A DNA stretch of 64,000 nt from CAVDRM01 sp963611355 (GTDB lineage Bacteria > Bacillota > Clostridia > Christensenellales > Aristaeellaceae): NCBI GenBank assembly GCA_963611355.1, contig CAVDRM010000007.1, positions 11,113 to 75,112 of the forward strand, in the 5' to 3' direction. The translations under genes and the position numbers were made by a program. Under the pieces are notes generated by a model, which did no database searches, was not told where the DNA came from, and saw only the letters and a program-made list of their open reading frames with translations. Below, in pieces: positions 53,870 to 61,998 of this stretch; the stretch's first letter is position 1; each line of letters begins with the position of its first letter.

Positions 53870-54466
53870 ATGCAATGGAGTCTTCTTTTCTTTGCCAACA
53901 GCGCGCTGCTGGGCGTAGGGCTTGCAATGGACGCCTTTTCCGTGTCGATGGCCAACGGGCTGAACGAGCCGCATATGCGCAAAACCCGCATGGCGGTCAT
54001 CGCAGGCGTATTCGGCTTTTTCCAGTTTCTCATGCCCATGGTCGGCTGGGTCTGCGTCCATACGGTGGTGGAATGCTTCTCGGCGTTCGAGCGCTTCATT
54101 CCGTGGATAGCGCTGGTGCTTTTGTGCTATATCGGCGGCAAAATGCTGCTTGAAGGCATCCGCAATAAGAACGGGAATAGCGAAGAAGAAGCCGTCAAAG
54201 GGCTTTCCTTCGGCGGACTTTTGGTGCAGGGCATCGCCACTTCGATTGACGCGCTGAGCGTCGGCTTTACCATTGCCGAATACGACTTGACAATGGCGCT
54301 GACCGGCTCGCTGATTATTGCGGCCGTCACCTTCTGCATCTGCATGGGCGGGCTGCTCATCGGCAAAAAGGCCGGAACGCATTTGAGCAGCAGGGCGTCC
54401 ATCCTCGGCGGCATCATTTTGATTGCCATCGGACTGGAAATTTTTATCAGCGGGCTCATCGGCTGA
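53870..54466 (+). CDS. mntP: Manganese efflux pump MntP
   Basis: 198 residues from the ATG at 53870, ten bases after GGGAGGA. It exports Mn2+ and has six membrane helices. The paired DxxxxS motifs of the family are AMDAFSVSMANG near residue 20 and SIDALSVGFTIAEYD near 120, which line the transport path. The open frame continues upstream through the riboswitch but has no start there. Control by the manganese riboswitch explains its isolated position. A shared terminator follows. Confidence 0.95.
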   Translation: MQWSLLFFANSALLGVGLAMDAFSVSMANGLNEPHMRKTRMAVIAGVFGFFQFLMPMVGWVCVHTVVECFSAFERFIPWIALVLLCYIGGKMLLEGIRNKNGNSEEEAVKGLSFGGLLVQGIATSIDALSVGFTIAEYDLTMALTGSLIIAAVTFCICMGGLLIGKKAGTHLSSRASILGGIILIAIGLEIFISGLIG

Positions 54467-54484
54467 TTCATTCAATGATAGGAT

Positions 54485-54516
54485 AAAGGGTACGGCGCAT
54501 CATTGCCGTACCCTTT
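54485..54516. terminator. Bidirectional terminator between mntP and rimI
   Basis: AAAGGGTACGGC (54485-54496) pairs perfectly with GCCGTACCCTTT (54505-54516) around an 8-base loop. It separates two convergent transcripts. Confidence 0.8.
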
Positions 54517-54520
54517 CATA

Positions 54521-55018
54521 TTATTCATACACCGTTTCTTCTTCGGTAAAGTCTTTCTGTGCGTCAGGAAGATGGTCACACACCATCAGCCAGCCGTCCT
54601 CCCCGTTGTCTTCATAATATTTGGGGCGGACGCTGACCTTGATAAAGCCCAGCGACTTATATAAATTCTGCGCAATTTCATTGCTCTTGCGCACCTCAAG
54701 GGTCAGATAGGACGCGCCCAAGTCAGAGGCGTACTGCATCAGGCTTTCCGTGAGTTTTCGGCCGATTCCCATTCCGCGTACGGCTTTGTCAACGGCGATA
54801 TTCGTAATATGTCCCTCGTCCAACACAATCCACGCGCCCGCGTAGCCGAGGATTTGCCCATCCCGTACGGCGACCAAATATCTGGCGCAGGGATTGGTCT
54901 CCAGCTCCTGATGAAACGAGCGTTCACTCCACGGTATGGCAAAGGCCTCCGTCTCAATCCGATGAACAGCCGGAATGTCTGCAACGGCCATTCGGCGAAT
55001 TTCAATGTTTTTATCCAT
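54521..55018 (-). CDS. rimI: Ribosomal protein alanine N-acetyltransferase RimI (GNAT)
   Basis: 165 residues from the ATG at 55018, which overlaps tsaB by eight bases. The GNAT core is clear: IPWSERSFHQEL near residue 35, ITNIAVDKAVRGMGIGRKL around 75-95 (the acetyl-CoA loop), LTLEVRKSNEIAQNLYKSLGF and KYYEDNGEDGWLM. RimI acetylates the N-terminal alanine of ribosomal protein S18. It often neighbours tsaB and tsaE in bacteria, as here, supporting the name. Confidence 0.92.
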   Translation of the reverse strand: MDKNIEIRRMAVADIPAVHRIETEAFAIPWSERSFHQELETNPCARYLVAVRDGQILGYAGAWIVLDEGHITNIAVDKAVRGMGIGRKLTESLMQYASDLGASYLTLEVRKSNEIAQNLYKSLGFIKVSVRPKYYEDNGEDGWLMVCDHLPDAQKDFTEEETVYE

Positions 55019-55718
55019 GCAGGGCGCTCTCCAGCAAATTTTTCTGCCGTTCTGCCTGCGGCGCACGCAGATATAGTGGCTTCACCGCACGGGCGTCCAC
55101 AGCTCGATCAATATGGCCTGCGGCGATGGCAGCAATGGCTGCAGGCCTTAAATACAGGGCTGCAGGCGGCGCAAACACTGCCCTTTCCCCCATGCAGGCA
55201 GTGATTTTTTCTTTATGAACGGCCACGCCTTCTCCGACGAACAGCAGCTTTTTCCCCTGTGCCAAGACATCGGCCTTTGACAGGTATTCTTCTAACTTCA
55301 GCGGTTCATCCTCCATGAGCCGCGCCATTGTCAGCCCTTCAAACACGGCACCGTAAACCTGACCGGCACGGGCATCCTGAATCGGACACAGAATGCCGTC
55401 AAACAGGGAAACGCCCTTGGCAAAAGCCTCCAGCGCGTCAACGGCAATGCAGGGCTTCTCACAAGCCTGCGCCATGCCCTTGACAGCCGTCACGCCGATG
55501 CGGACACCCGTAAAGGAGCCGGGTCCTGCGGCAACGGCAAAATAATCTACGTCCTCGATGCGTGTGCCGGCGCGCAGAAACGCCTCCTCGGTCATGGGCA
55601 TTATGCTCTCGGAGTGCGTCATTTTGTTGCGGGCAACTGCTTCATAAATCACCACATCATCCCGAAGCAGCGCAACGCCGGCCGTCGGGCCGGATGTGTC
55701 CATCGCATAAATCAGCAT
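55011..55718 (-). CDS. tsaB: tRNA t6A biosynthesis protein TsaB
   Basis: 235 residues. TsaB is the inactive ASKHA partner that dimerises with TsaD to make N6-threonylcarbamoyladenosine at tRNA position 37. Family features: AMDTSGPTAGVALLRDD at the N-terminus, THSESIMPMTEEAF near 35, AAGPGSFTGVRIGVTAVKGMA near 65 and DARAGQVYGAVF near 120. The start overlaps the stop of the RK-TsaE gene by seven bases. tsaD is not in the window. Confidence 0.95.
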   Translation of the reverse strand: MLIYAMDTSGPTAGVALLRDDVVIYEAVARNKMTHSESIMPMTEEAFLRAGTRIEDVDYFAVAAGPGSFTGVRIGVTAVKGMAQACEKPCIAVDALEAFAKGVSLFDGILCPIQDARAGQVYGAVFEGLTMARLMEDEPLKLEEYLSKADVLAQGKKLLFVGEGVAVHKEKITACMGERAVFAPPAALYLRPAAIAAIAAGHIDRAVDARAVKPLYLRAPQAERQKNLLESALHG

Positions 55719-56554
55719 GCTGAAGCCTCCTTTAATTTGAACAGGTCAAACGAACGGAAACTGCCTGCGGATTTTACGGTAATCCTGCGTTCAGTCTCAG
55801 AAAGTTTTTCAATGCTGACCAAGAGAAAGCCGTCCGGCAGCAGTTCCGGTGCGCGTTCTGCCCATTCTATCAGGGAAACCCCGTTTCCGTTGATCTGCTC
55901 CTCCGCGCCGATGGCCTCAAGCTCCTCCGCATCCTGAATACGGTACCAGTCAAAATGATACAGCGGCAGACGACCGGATAAATATGCATTGAGGATGGTG
56001 AACGATGGGCTGGGCACAGGCTCGCTGACGCCAAGTCCCCGCGCAATGCCGCGAGCCAGTTCACTTTTGCCCGCGCCAAGATCGCCATGCAGAACGACGA
56101 CATCTCCGGCGCAAAGCCGCTTCGCAAGCCGAATACCCAGCGCGGCGGTTTCCACAGCCGACGCCGTCAGCTCTTCATACCACGGAAAGCCAAGCATTTC
56201 AAGCGCAGTGACTCTGTCCGCGTCGATTTGACGCTTTAATGCCGCCATGCTTTCAAACGGACGGATACCGCGAATGAAGCCATACAGCGAAAGCTCCATC
56301 GGCAGACCGTATATATCCTCCTCAAAGTCAAACAGCCACGTTTCGACCGTCACGGCGGCAGAACAATCCGCCGTCGGGCGCGTCCCGATGTTTGTCACGC
56401 CGGGGCGTTTTTTCCCGTTCACCGTTGCACAGGACGCATACACGCCGGGCTTGGGGAGCGTCTCCCCCGCCTCAACTGCCAAATTTGCCGTCGGAAAGCC
56501 CGCGCCCGTCCCCTTATGCTGCCCGTGAATGACCGTTCCGTTCAGCGTTATCAT
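55712..56554 (-). CDS. tsaE: Riboflavin kinase domain fused to tRNA t6A ATPase TsaE
   Basis: 280 residues from the ATG at 56554, which shares a base with the ribU stop (TAATG) and follows GGGAGA. Residues about 4-117 are a riboflavin kinase domain: GTVIHGQHKGTGAGFPTANL with the PTAN motif, GVTNIGTRPT, LFDFEEDIYGLPMEL and FIRGIRPFESM. Residues about 127-270 are TsaE: Walker A GDLGAGKSELARGIA (family GAGKT), VPSPSFTILNAY, YHFDWYRIQDAEELEAIG and VSLIEWAE. The FAD synthetase half of RibF (HxGH nucleotidyltransferase) is absent. The first domain would make FMN; the second supports TsaB-TsaD. Both halves look complete. Confidence 0.92.
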   Translation of the reverse strand: MITLNGTVIHGQHKGTGAGFPTANLAVEAGETLPKPGVYASCATVNGKKRPGVTNIGTRPTADCSAAVTVETWLFDFEEDIYGLPMELSLYGFIRGIRPFESMAALKRQIDADRVTALEMLGFPWYEELTASAVETAALGIRLAKRLCAGDVVVLHGDLGAGKSELARGIARGLGVSEPVPSPSFTILNAYLSGRLPLYHFDWYRIQDAEELEAIGAEEQINGNGVSLIEWAERAPELLPDGFLLVSIEKLSETERRITVKSAGSFRSFDLFKLKEASAC

Positions 56555-57219
56555 TATTCTCCCAGCTTTCCCCACATCACTAAAACCAGCAGCACGACCG
56601 TAATCAGGACGAGCAGCGAAACAATGATAACACCCGCGGAAAGCCCCTGCTTCTTTTCCGTTTCCCTGTTCACGGATTCAGGCGCCAAATGCGCTGCCCG
56701 CAGACCCTTCGCCACGGGCTTATACAGCAGCATGGTCAGTGCGGCATTTATCGTTCCCTTCACCAAATTAAACGGCAGAAAGACCGTTGCCAGCATCGCC
56801 GCCACCGTGCTGCGCGGAACGCCCATATAAAGCGGCGTAATGAGATAGTTCCACAGCAGCATCATGGCGGTCATGCAGAGCGTTCCAGCGACCAGCCCGA
56901 TAACCGCTCCCTTCAGCGTATGCAAGCGCTTATACACAAGCGCCGCCGTGCCTACGAACATACCAGACGAAAGAATGTTCATAATCAGCCCTATCCAGCC
57001 TGTTTCCGAAATCGACACCATCTCGACCAGCGAGACGACAGTGGTCACGCACAAGCCCGATATGGGGCCGAACAAGAATGCGCTGATGGCCAAAATAACA
57101 TCTTTCGGCTCATAGCTTAAAAACGATACCATCGGGATGCGAATGACCACCACAGAGATATAGGCCAGTGCGCTCAGCATTCCCAGGGTCACCAGACGCT
57201 TTGTGTCATCATGCTTCAT
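56554..57219 (-). CDS. ribU: ECF transporter riboflavin S component RibU
   Basis: 221 residues from the ATG at 57219, after GGAGAGGAG; the frame runs open to 57402 but has no supported start there. Five to six membrane helices. The N-terminal KRLVTLGMLSALAYI, PKDVILAISAFLFGP and VSLVEMVSISETGWIGLIMN resemble RibU. It binds riboflavin and imports it with the shared EcfA/EcfA'/EcfT module, encoded elsewhere. Control by the FMN riboswitch upstream, and the riboflavin kinase gene next, support the substrate. About 20 C-terminal residues add a final helix. Confidence 0.93.
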   Translation of the reverse strand: MKHDDTKRLVTLGMLSALAYISVVVIRIPMVSFLSYEPKDVILAISAFLFGPISGLCVTTVVSLVEMVSISETGWIGLIMNILSSGMFVGTAALVYKRLHTLKGAVIGLVAGTLCMTAMMLLWNYLITPLYMGVPRSTVAAMLATVFLPFNLVKGTINAALTMLLYKPVAKGLRAAHLAPESVNRETEKKQGLSAGVIIVSLLVLITVVLLVLVMWGKLGE

Positions 57220-57389
57220 GTTGTTTGCTCCTCTCCGCTTCCCATGCGTTTTTTTGTCAAAACCATCGGAGCTTTCGTCGGCTTTTCGCAGGACTTTTGC
57301 TGCTTCTTCCCCGTTCAGCCTTACCGAAAGCGAAAACCTCGCTGCAAATTTTCCCTCAGGCTTCAACGTCAAATCACGCCAAAATGGAA

Positions 57390-57422
57390 GCCCGCCTTTC
57401 AAGCGTGTGCAGAAGGGCGGGC
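57390..57422 (-). terminator. Attenuator-like hairpin in the ribU leader
   Basis: On the minus strand GCCCGCC and GGCGGGC (57416-57422 with 57390-57396) form a stem with a long loop, followed by TTCCATTTT. It lies about 50 bases past the FMN aptamer and may be its expression platform. About 170 bases of leader without recognised function remain before ribU. Confidence 0.55.
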
Positions 57423-57470
57423 AAAACCGTTTGCTGCTTTTGCAAGCGGAAAAGCGTCTTTTATCATCCA

Positions 57471-57588
57471 GACTGTACTGTCGGTTTCGGAATTACACCG
57501 AATCGGCCGCGCAAGCGCACGGTTCGCGGACTGTGACCGCCGGTCGGGAATCGATGCCACGCACCTCACCCAGCCCCAAAGACACATG
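57471..57588 (-). ncRNA. FMN riboswitch (RFN element)
   Basis: The minus strand carries the RFN consensus in order: CTTTGGGGCTGGGTG, ATTCCCGACCGGCGGT, ACAGTCCGCGAACC, GATTCGGTGTAATTCCG and AACCGACAGT. FMN binding normally shuts down riboflavin uptake or synthesis genes. The first gene downstream is ribU, exactly as expected. The helix between the GAACC and GATTCGGTG strands (CGTGCGCTTGCGCGG) is short, which is a variable region. Confidence 0.95.
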
Positions 57589-57629
57589 AAAAGCAATATT
57601 CAGATAAGCAGCCCAAGGACTGCACATAA

Positions 57630-57658
57630 ATCATAGCACGAAGGAGATTTCGTGTCAA
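57630..57658 (-). promoter_or_regulatory. Promoter of the ribU-tsaE-tsaB-rimI operon
   Basis: Minus strand TTGACA (57653-57658), 17-base spacer, TATGAT (57630-57635). Transcription begins about 35 bases before the FMN aptamer. Confidence 0.8.
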
Positions 57659-57665
57659 GCGGATG

Positions 57666-58946
57666 TTACGCTTTTAAGACCATTGCCGCGCCTTCGGGAC
57701 GGACATCCAGCACATAGCAGCAGTCCGCGCCGAAGACGGCTTCCATCCGTCTGACGAATTCACCCGTCATTTCATTCGGCACGAAGTTCAGCGTTGTTCC
57801 CGCAAACCCGCCGCCATGCACGCGCCACGCACCGCGGTCCTTCAACATTTCTTCCGCAATGGCCAACGCGACGGAAAGCGGCTGGCAGCTTCCGGCAGTA
57901 TGAACATTTTGCAGCAGCATCCAGCTGCTGTAGCCGGACTCGATAATCAGGGAGAAGAACGCGCCCAAGTCATTATGCTTGATGTTTGCAAGTTGCTTCT
58001 TGACCCTATCGTTCTCGTTGAAGAAGTGAATGGCGCGCAGGACTGCGCGGTCATTGACCTTTTGGCGAATGAGGGCGATATTCTGCATCACCTGCTCAGG
58101 GCGCACCATGCGCAGGGACTTTTCGCCAAACAGCTCGGCCACGGCTGACATTTCGCTCCGAATGGCCGCATATTCATCCGTCAGGTCGTCATGCGAGGCG
58201 CGGGTATCGACGACAATCAACGAATAGCCGGCGTCGGCAAAGCCGAAATTCACGGGCTGAATGATGGGCTCGCCCTTAAAATCAATGGACACCATGCCCC
58301 CTACGCTGGAGGCCATCTGGTCCATCAGTCCGCAGGGCTTGCCAAAATAGGCATTCTCCGCATACTGCGCGATTTCCGCCCGCTGCACGGGGTCCTCGGT
58401 GAAGCCGTTGTAAAGCGCATCAAAGACAGCGCCCGTCAGCACCTCATAGGCCGCCGAGGAGGAAAGCCCGCTGCCGGACAGCACATCGGACGTGACGGTC
58501 GCGTCAAAGCCGCCGACCTTCATGCCCAATTCCTTCATGCGGGCAGCAGTACCGCGCACGAGCGCGGCAGACGTCCCCTTTTCCTCCGGGCGGACGCTTA
58601 AATCCGACAAATCCAAATCAAACTTATGAAAACCCTCGCTGTGCAGGCGAATCAGATTATCATGCCTCGGCGATACGGCCGCCAGCATATCCAGATTCAC
58701 GGCGGCAGCCAGCACGCGCCCGTTCTGATGGTCGGTATGATTTCCAGCGATTTCTGTGCGGCCGGGCGAGCTGATTAAATAAAGCGCCTCGGTCGAGTGA
58801 AACATATCCTCGTGCTGCTTGACAAGCTGGGTATAGCGGGTGAGCTGGCGCGCCAGTTCTCCGCTGCGATGACCGTATAAGCGGGAAAAACGCTCCATCA
58901 TTTCCGGTGTTTTCAGTTCACGAAGCGCCTTAGAATAGACTTCCAT
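57666..58946 (-). CDS. galK: Galactokinase
   Basis: 426 residues from the ATG at 58946, with GAGGGGG upstream; earlier GTG/ATG codons at 58970-58965 overlap the preceding stop. It phosphorylates galactose at C1 for the Leloir pathway. The GHMP signature SSPGRTEIAGNHTDHQNG lies near residue 58, the ATP loop SGSGLSSSAAYEVL near 155, and GGGFAGTTLNFV near 375. It directly follows a sugar-binding protein gene. galE and galT are not in the window. It is slightly longer than the classic enzyme (about 390). Confidence 0.92.
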   Translation of the reverse strand: MEVYSKALRELKTPEMMERFSRLYGHRSGELARQLTRYTQLVKQHEDMFHSTEALYLISSPGRTEIAGNHTDHQNGRVLAAAVNLDMLAAVSPRHDNLIRLHSEGFHKFDLDLSDLSVRPEEKGTSAALVRGTAARMKELGMKVGGFDATVTSDVLSGSGLSSSAAYEVLTGAVFDALYNGFTEDPVQRAEIAQYAENAYFGKPCGLMDQMASSVGGMVSIDFKGEPIIQPVNFGFADAGYSLIVVDTRASHDDLTDEYAAIRSEMSAVAELFGEKSLRMVRPEQVMQNIALIRQKVNDRAVLRAIHFFNENDRVKKQLANIKHNDLGAFFSLIIESGYSSWMLLQNVHTAGSCQPLSVALAIAEEMLKDRGAWRVHGGGFAGTTLNFVPNEMTGEFVRRMEAVFGADCCYVLDVRPEGAAMVLKA

Positions 58947-58966
58947 ACGGCTGAATGTCCCCCTCA

Positions 58967-60469
58967 TCACAAATTATCCAATATATTTTGCCAGAAAGTC
59001 ATAAATCGGTCAAGCCCTTTTTCCCGGAGCGTTTCCTCAAAGGCACTGAAGGACGCATCGGAAATTTCCTCCTCGCCCAGCACCCAGCGGGCAATCTGCA
59101 TATCCACATAATAGCCTATCTCATTTTGCAGCGGGGTGATTTCCGCAGCCTGCGCATCCGTCAAATCGTAATACGGGAAGGGGCGCTCGGCGATTTGGTT
59201 CAGCTTGATGAGCTGTCTGCTCAGCGATGCCACGGCGGTATCGTTATAGCGTGTCTGGAATTCATCGCAGGACGCGCCCGGCGGTGTAGCGCCGGATATA
59301 ATCAACGTCTCGGAGGTAAAATAGGTATTTCCCTTCGCGCTGTCCGTAACGCGCCATGTCCCATCGCCATCCACGACATAGTCCACATTTTCAAGACCAA
59401 CGGAGGCGAGCTTCGCCCCCTCCTCCCCGTACAGGGTATCGACCCAGCGCAGCAGCGCGGCAGGGTCATCGCACTTTGAGGTGACGGCAAACGTGCCGCG
59501 GAACAGGCTGCCGATAAAGCTCCTGTACACCTGTCGGCCGTCATCGGTCAGCGGCATCAGTACTTCATAATCCGTCAGCCAGTCGGACGGCATGATGTTG
59601 GCCGGCGAGCTGGTCAGCACGATGCCGTAGGTCTGCGTCGCGTCGGAATCCGTCACCGTGCGCAGGGTATCCGCCGTGGTGAAGCCGTCGCGGTCGAACA
59701 GGCCGGATGCGTACATCTCCCTGCACCATTCGATGAAGGGGCGGAAATTCTCTTCAAGCGGCATGAAATACACCTTGCCGCCTTGGGCAAAAATGTTGTA
59801 GTCGTTGCAGGTCATTCCGAACGCATGGGCTAAAAATTTTAAATCAAACGGGCCCAAGAAAGCCAGCGGGATTTCATCCGCCTTGCCGTTTTGGTTTGGA
59901 TCCTTTTCCTTGAACGCCTTCAGCACGGTGACAAGCGATTCAAGGTCTGTCGGCGCATCCAAGTTTAAGGTCTGAAGCCATTTTTTGTTAATCCACATGC
60001 AGTTCTGCGCCGGCGCCTCGGAAATATACGGCAGCGCAACGACCTGCCCGCCGGACAGAGAAATCTGCTTTAAATAATCGGGGTTCTCTATCAGCAGCTT
60101 CCAAAGATTGGGACAGTTCTCCTCTAACAGCGGCATCAGGTCAATGAGCACGCCCTTTTCATAAAGGGTCTCACACTCGGAGGACGAAAGCTCCGCCTTA
60201 AAAAGAACATCGGGCAGGTCATCGGCGTCCTGCGTCATGCTGTCCTTGGCCTTTTGCCATGCGGCGCTGCTCGAATACTGTTGAAAGGAAAAGCGGATGC
60301 CCGTTTTTTCCTCCATACGCGCAAAAAAAAGATTGGTCTCCCAAGTGCGATAGGTATTTTCACCGTCATAACCGGCCATGACATAGGTCTTCTGTTCTCC
60401 CTCCGATGCAGACGCAGTACACGTCAGCAGCAGGCAAAGAGACAGAAGCATTGCGCCCAAACGTTTCAA
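58967..60469 (-). CDS. Extracellular solute-binding protein, probable sugar ABC transporter
   Basis: 500 residues. Signal peptide about 1-21 (TASA/SE), with no good lipobox. Type II binding fold: FSFQQYSSSAAWQKAKD, DLPDVLFKAELSSSE, GVLIDLMPLLEENCPNL and CMWINKKWLQTLNLDAPTD. The WLxxLxLxxPxT phrase is typical of the large sugar-binding proteins. No permease genes adjoin it; instead galactokinase follows with only a short overlap region, so it could supply galactosides to a transporter encoded elsewhere. Confidence 0.88.
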   Translation of the reverse strand: MKRLGAMLLSLCLLLTCTASASEGEQKTYVMAGYDGENTYRTWETNLFFARMEEKTGIRFSFQQYSSSAAWQKAKDSMTQDADDLPDVLFKAELSSSECETLYEKGVLIDLMPLLEENCPNLWKLLIENPDYLKQISLSGGQVVALPYISEAPAQNCMWINKKWLQTLNLDAPTDLESLVTVLKAFKEKDPNQNGKADEIPLAFLGPFDLKFLAHAFGMTCNDYNIFAQGGKVYFMPLEENFRPFIEWCREMYASGLFDRDGFTTADTLRTVTDSDATQTYGIVLTSSPANIMPSDWLTDYEVLMPLTDDGRQVYRSFIGSLFRGTFAVTSKCDDPAALLRWVDTLYGEEGAKLASVGLENVDYVVDGDGTWRVTDSAKGNTYFTSETLIISGATPPGASCDEFQTRYNDTAVASLSRQLIKLNQIAERPFPYYDLTDAQAAEITPLQNEIGYYVDMQIARWVLGEEEISDASFSAFEETLREKGLDRFMTFWQNILDNL

Positions 60470-60504
60470 CCGTGATTTCCTCCTTCTGCGGAATGATGTA
60501 CTCT

Positions 60505-60527
60505 ATTATACAGGATTTTGCGCCGTT
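60505..60527 (-). promoter_or_regulatory. Probable promoter of the binding-protein/galK operon
   Basis: TATAAT on the minus strand (60505-60510) with a weak -35 about 18 bases upstream (TGGTCA). AGGAGG precedes the start codon. Confidence 0.5.
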
Positions 60528-60589
60528 TGACCACCCTTTTTGCGTTTATGCCGTAATTTTGCCGAAAAAACAATACGGCGCGGCAGACA

Positions 60590-60622
60590 GGGCGGGCAGG
60601 CACAAGAAGTGTCTGCCCGCCC
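60590..60622. terminator. GC-rich hairpin between the broken gene and the binding-protein gene
   Basis: GGGCGGGCAG (60590-60599) pairs with CTGCCCGCCC (60613-60622), with a small CAC/GTG inner stem. No U-run follows on either strand, so it may be a weak terminator or mRNA end structure. Confidence 0.45.
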
Positions 60623-60668
60623 GATTGATTGACAGGATTTATGTTTTATTCTTTTGAAGAATATATTT

Positions 60669-61660
60669 TCATTTTGATTGACTGATAAAGTAAACGGCTT
60701 GTTCTTTTTTGAGAAGACCGCGCACATCCATCATGCTTTCGCCGAGGGTGAAGGCGACGGTATTGCCGTCATGGGTGAGATAGTAAGTCTCGCCGCTTCT
60801 GCCCTTTTCGAGCTGCTCGGAGAGGACGAAGGCGGATTGCGCTCCCTGGGTAACAAACACGATTGTTTTCACGCCCTGCTCTTTTAAGGTGCTGAGGCCG
60901 CTGAGCTTGCCCGTGAAAACCGCAAAGTCCGCGTCCGTGGTGCTGGTCAGCACGCCGCTCCTGCGCTCGGATGTATAGCGGAGCTTCCTGACGTCCGAAG
61001 CCTTCACGCGGTAAAGGGGTGCGGACTTTTTCTTGCCGTGAACGGTCTTTGTCGGCAGATCCTTTTCCATGTCCGTGTCGGAGGCGTAATACTCGATTTT
61101 TCCTTCTGGAGGCAGCTTGGAAACGTCCGGGTCGACCTCCTTGGTCTGCGCGTCACCTGAAACGGTGCTATCGCTGCCTTTAGCATATTAGCTGCCGCCG
61201 ATACCCGCGCCGGTGATGGTCAAGCTGCCTCGTTGTTCTTCTCCACCCAGGAGCGGCCATGGCCGCTTCTGGCCGTTTTCCCGCCCTCCAGCTCGATGGT
61301 CACGCTGCCCGCACCCTCGACGGAAACAGCGGCGCTTCCGATAATGTAATAATCTCCTGTGCCGCTCACGTCGATGTTCACATCCTTGCGCGTGACCGCG
61401 GCGGTCTGCTTTTTCTCCGTCTTGACGGGGACGGTGTTCTGCGTCGCCGTGTTCTTGTCCGTCCGTGTGATGACGATCGCTGTTGTCTGCTGCTCGTTCG
61501 TGACACCGTTCGTCTGCGTAACGTACTGATTGCCGTTCTCACTTGCCGTAACCTCAATGCTGCCCTTCGCAAGATCGTACTCCTCCGCGAGCACCGACAG
61601 GGGCAGGCTTGCGGTCGGCAGCAGCGCCATGGCTGCGGACAGGATGCGCTTCGCTTTCAT
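60669..61660 (-). pseudogene. Broken secreted protein gene (frameshift and stop)
   Basis: The N-terminal part starts at ATG 61660 with a signal peptide (MALLPTASLPLSVLA) and beta-repeat-like sequence ending VTIELEGGKTARSGHG, as in right-handed beta-helix or carbohydrate-binding surface proteins. Around 61225-61240 a one-base deletion closes the frame early; the next frame reads GSLTITGAGIGGS and meets a TAA at 61188-61190, then continues open to 60669 (SDVRKLRYTSERRSG, GKLSGLSTLKEQGVK). The pieces therefore form one former protein of about 330 residues. Sequencing error could explain the frameshift but not easily the extra stop. Confidence 0.7.
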
Positions 61661-61821
61661 TCGTTTTTCTTCTTTTGTGTTATCGCCTCGATTCATTTTT
61701 CGTGTATCATCAAAAGACGCATCTCACCCATGCATCGCTGGCAACATGCGTCCTTGAAAAGCGCGTGTCTGTTCCTGAAAACACCGCAAAAGAACAGACC
61801 TATCCTTTCTGTCTCTCAATG

Positions 61822-61850
61822 ATTATGGGATTCGGCTTCATGCTTGTCAA
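61822..61850 (-). promoter_or_regulatory. Promoter of the broken secreted protein gene
   Basis: Minus strand TTGACA (61845-61850), 17-base spacer, CATAAT (61822-61827). Downstream the leader has GTCTGTTC/GAACAGAC inverted arms (61767-61799). Between this and the next gene lies a TTTCACA-T-TGTGAAA palindrome (61956-61970); otherwise 61697-61998 holds nothing recognisable. Confidence 0.6.
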
Positions 61851-61998
61851 ACCCCTTTCGTAAATGATTCGGACAGGAAAAATGATATTGCACCGATTGC
61901 ATTCTGCCAGAACACCCCGCCGCCCGCAAGGGCTTTTGGGCCGAAAGGATGTATTTTTCACATTGTGAAAGAGGCCATGACTTTGATGAAACAGAGCG

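Noticed and set aside
57220..57402. 61-codon N-terminal extension of RibU
   Set aside because: It would start inside the leader hairpin; RibU proteins begin near the ATG at 57219, which has GGAGAGGAG.
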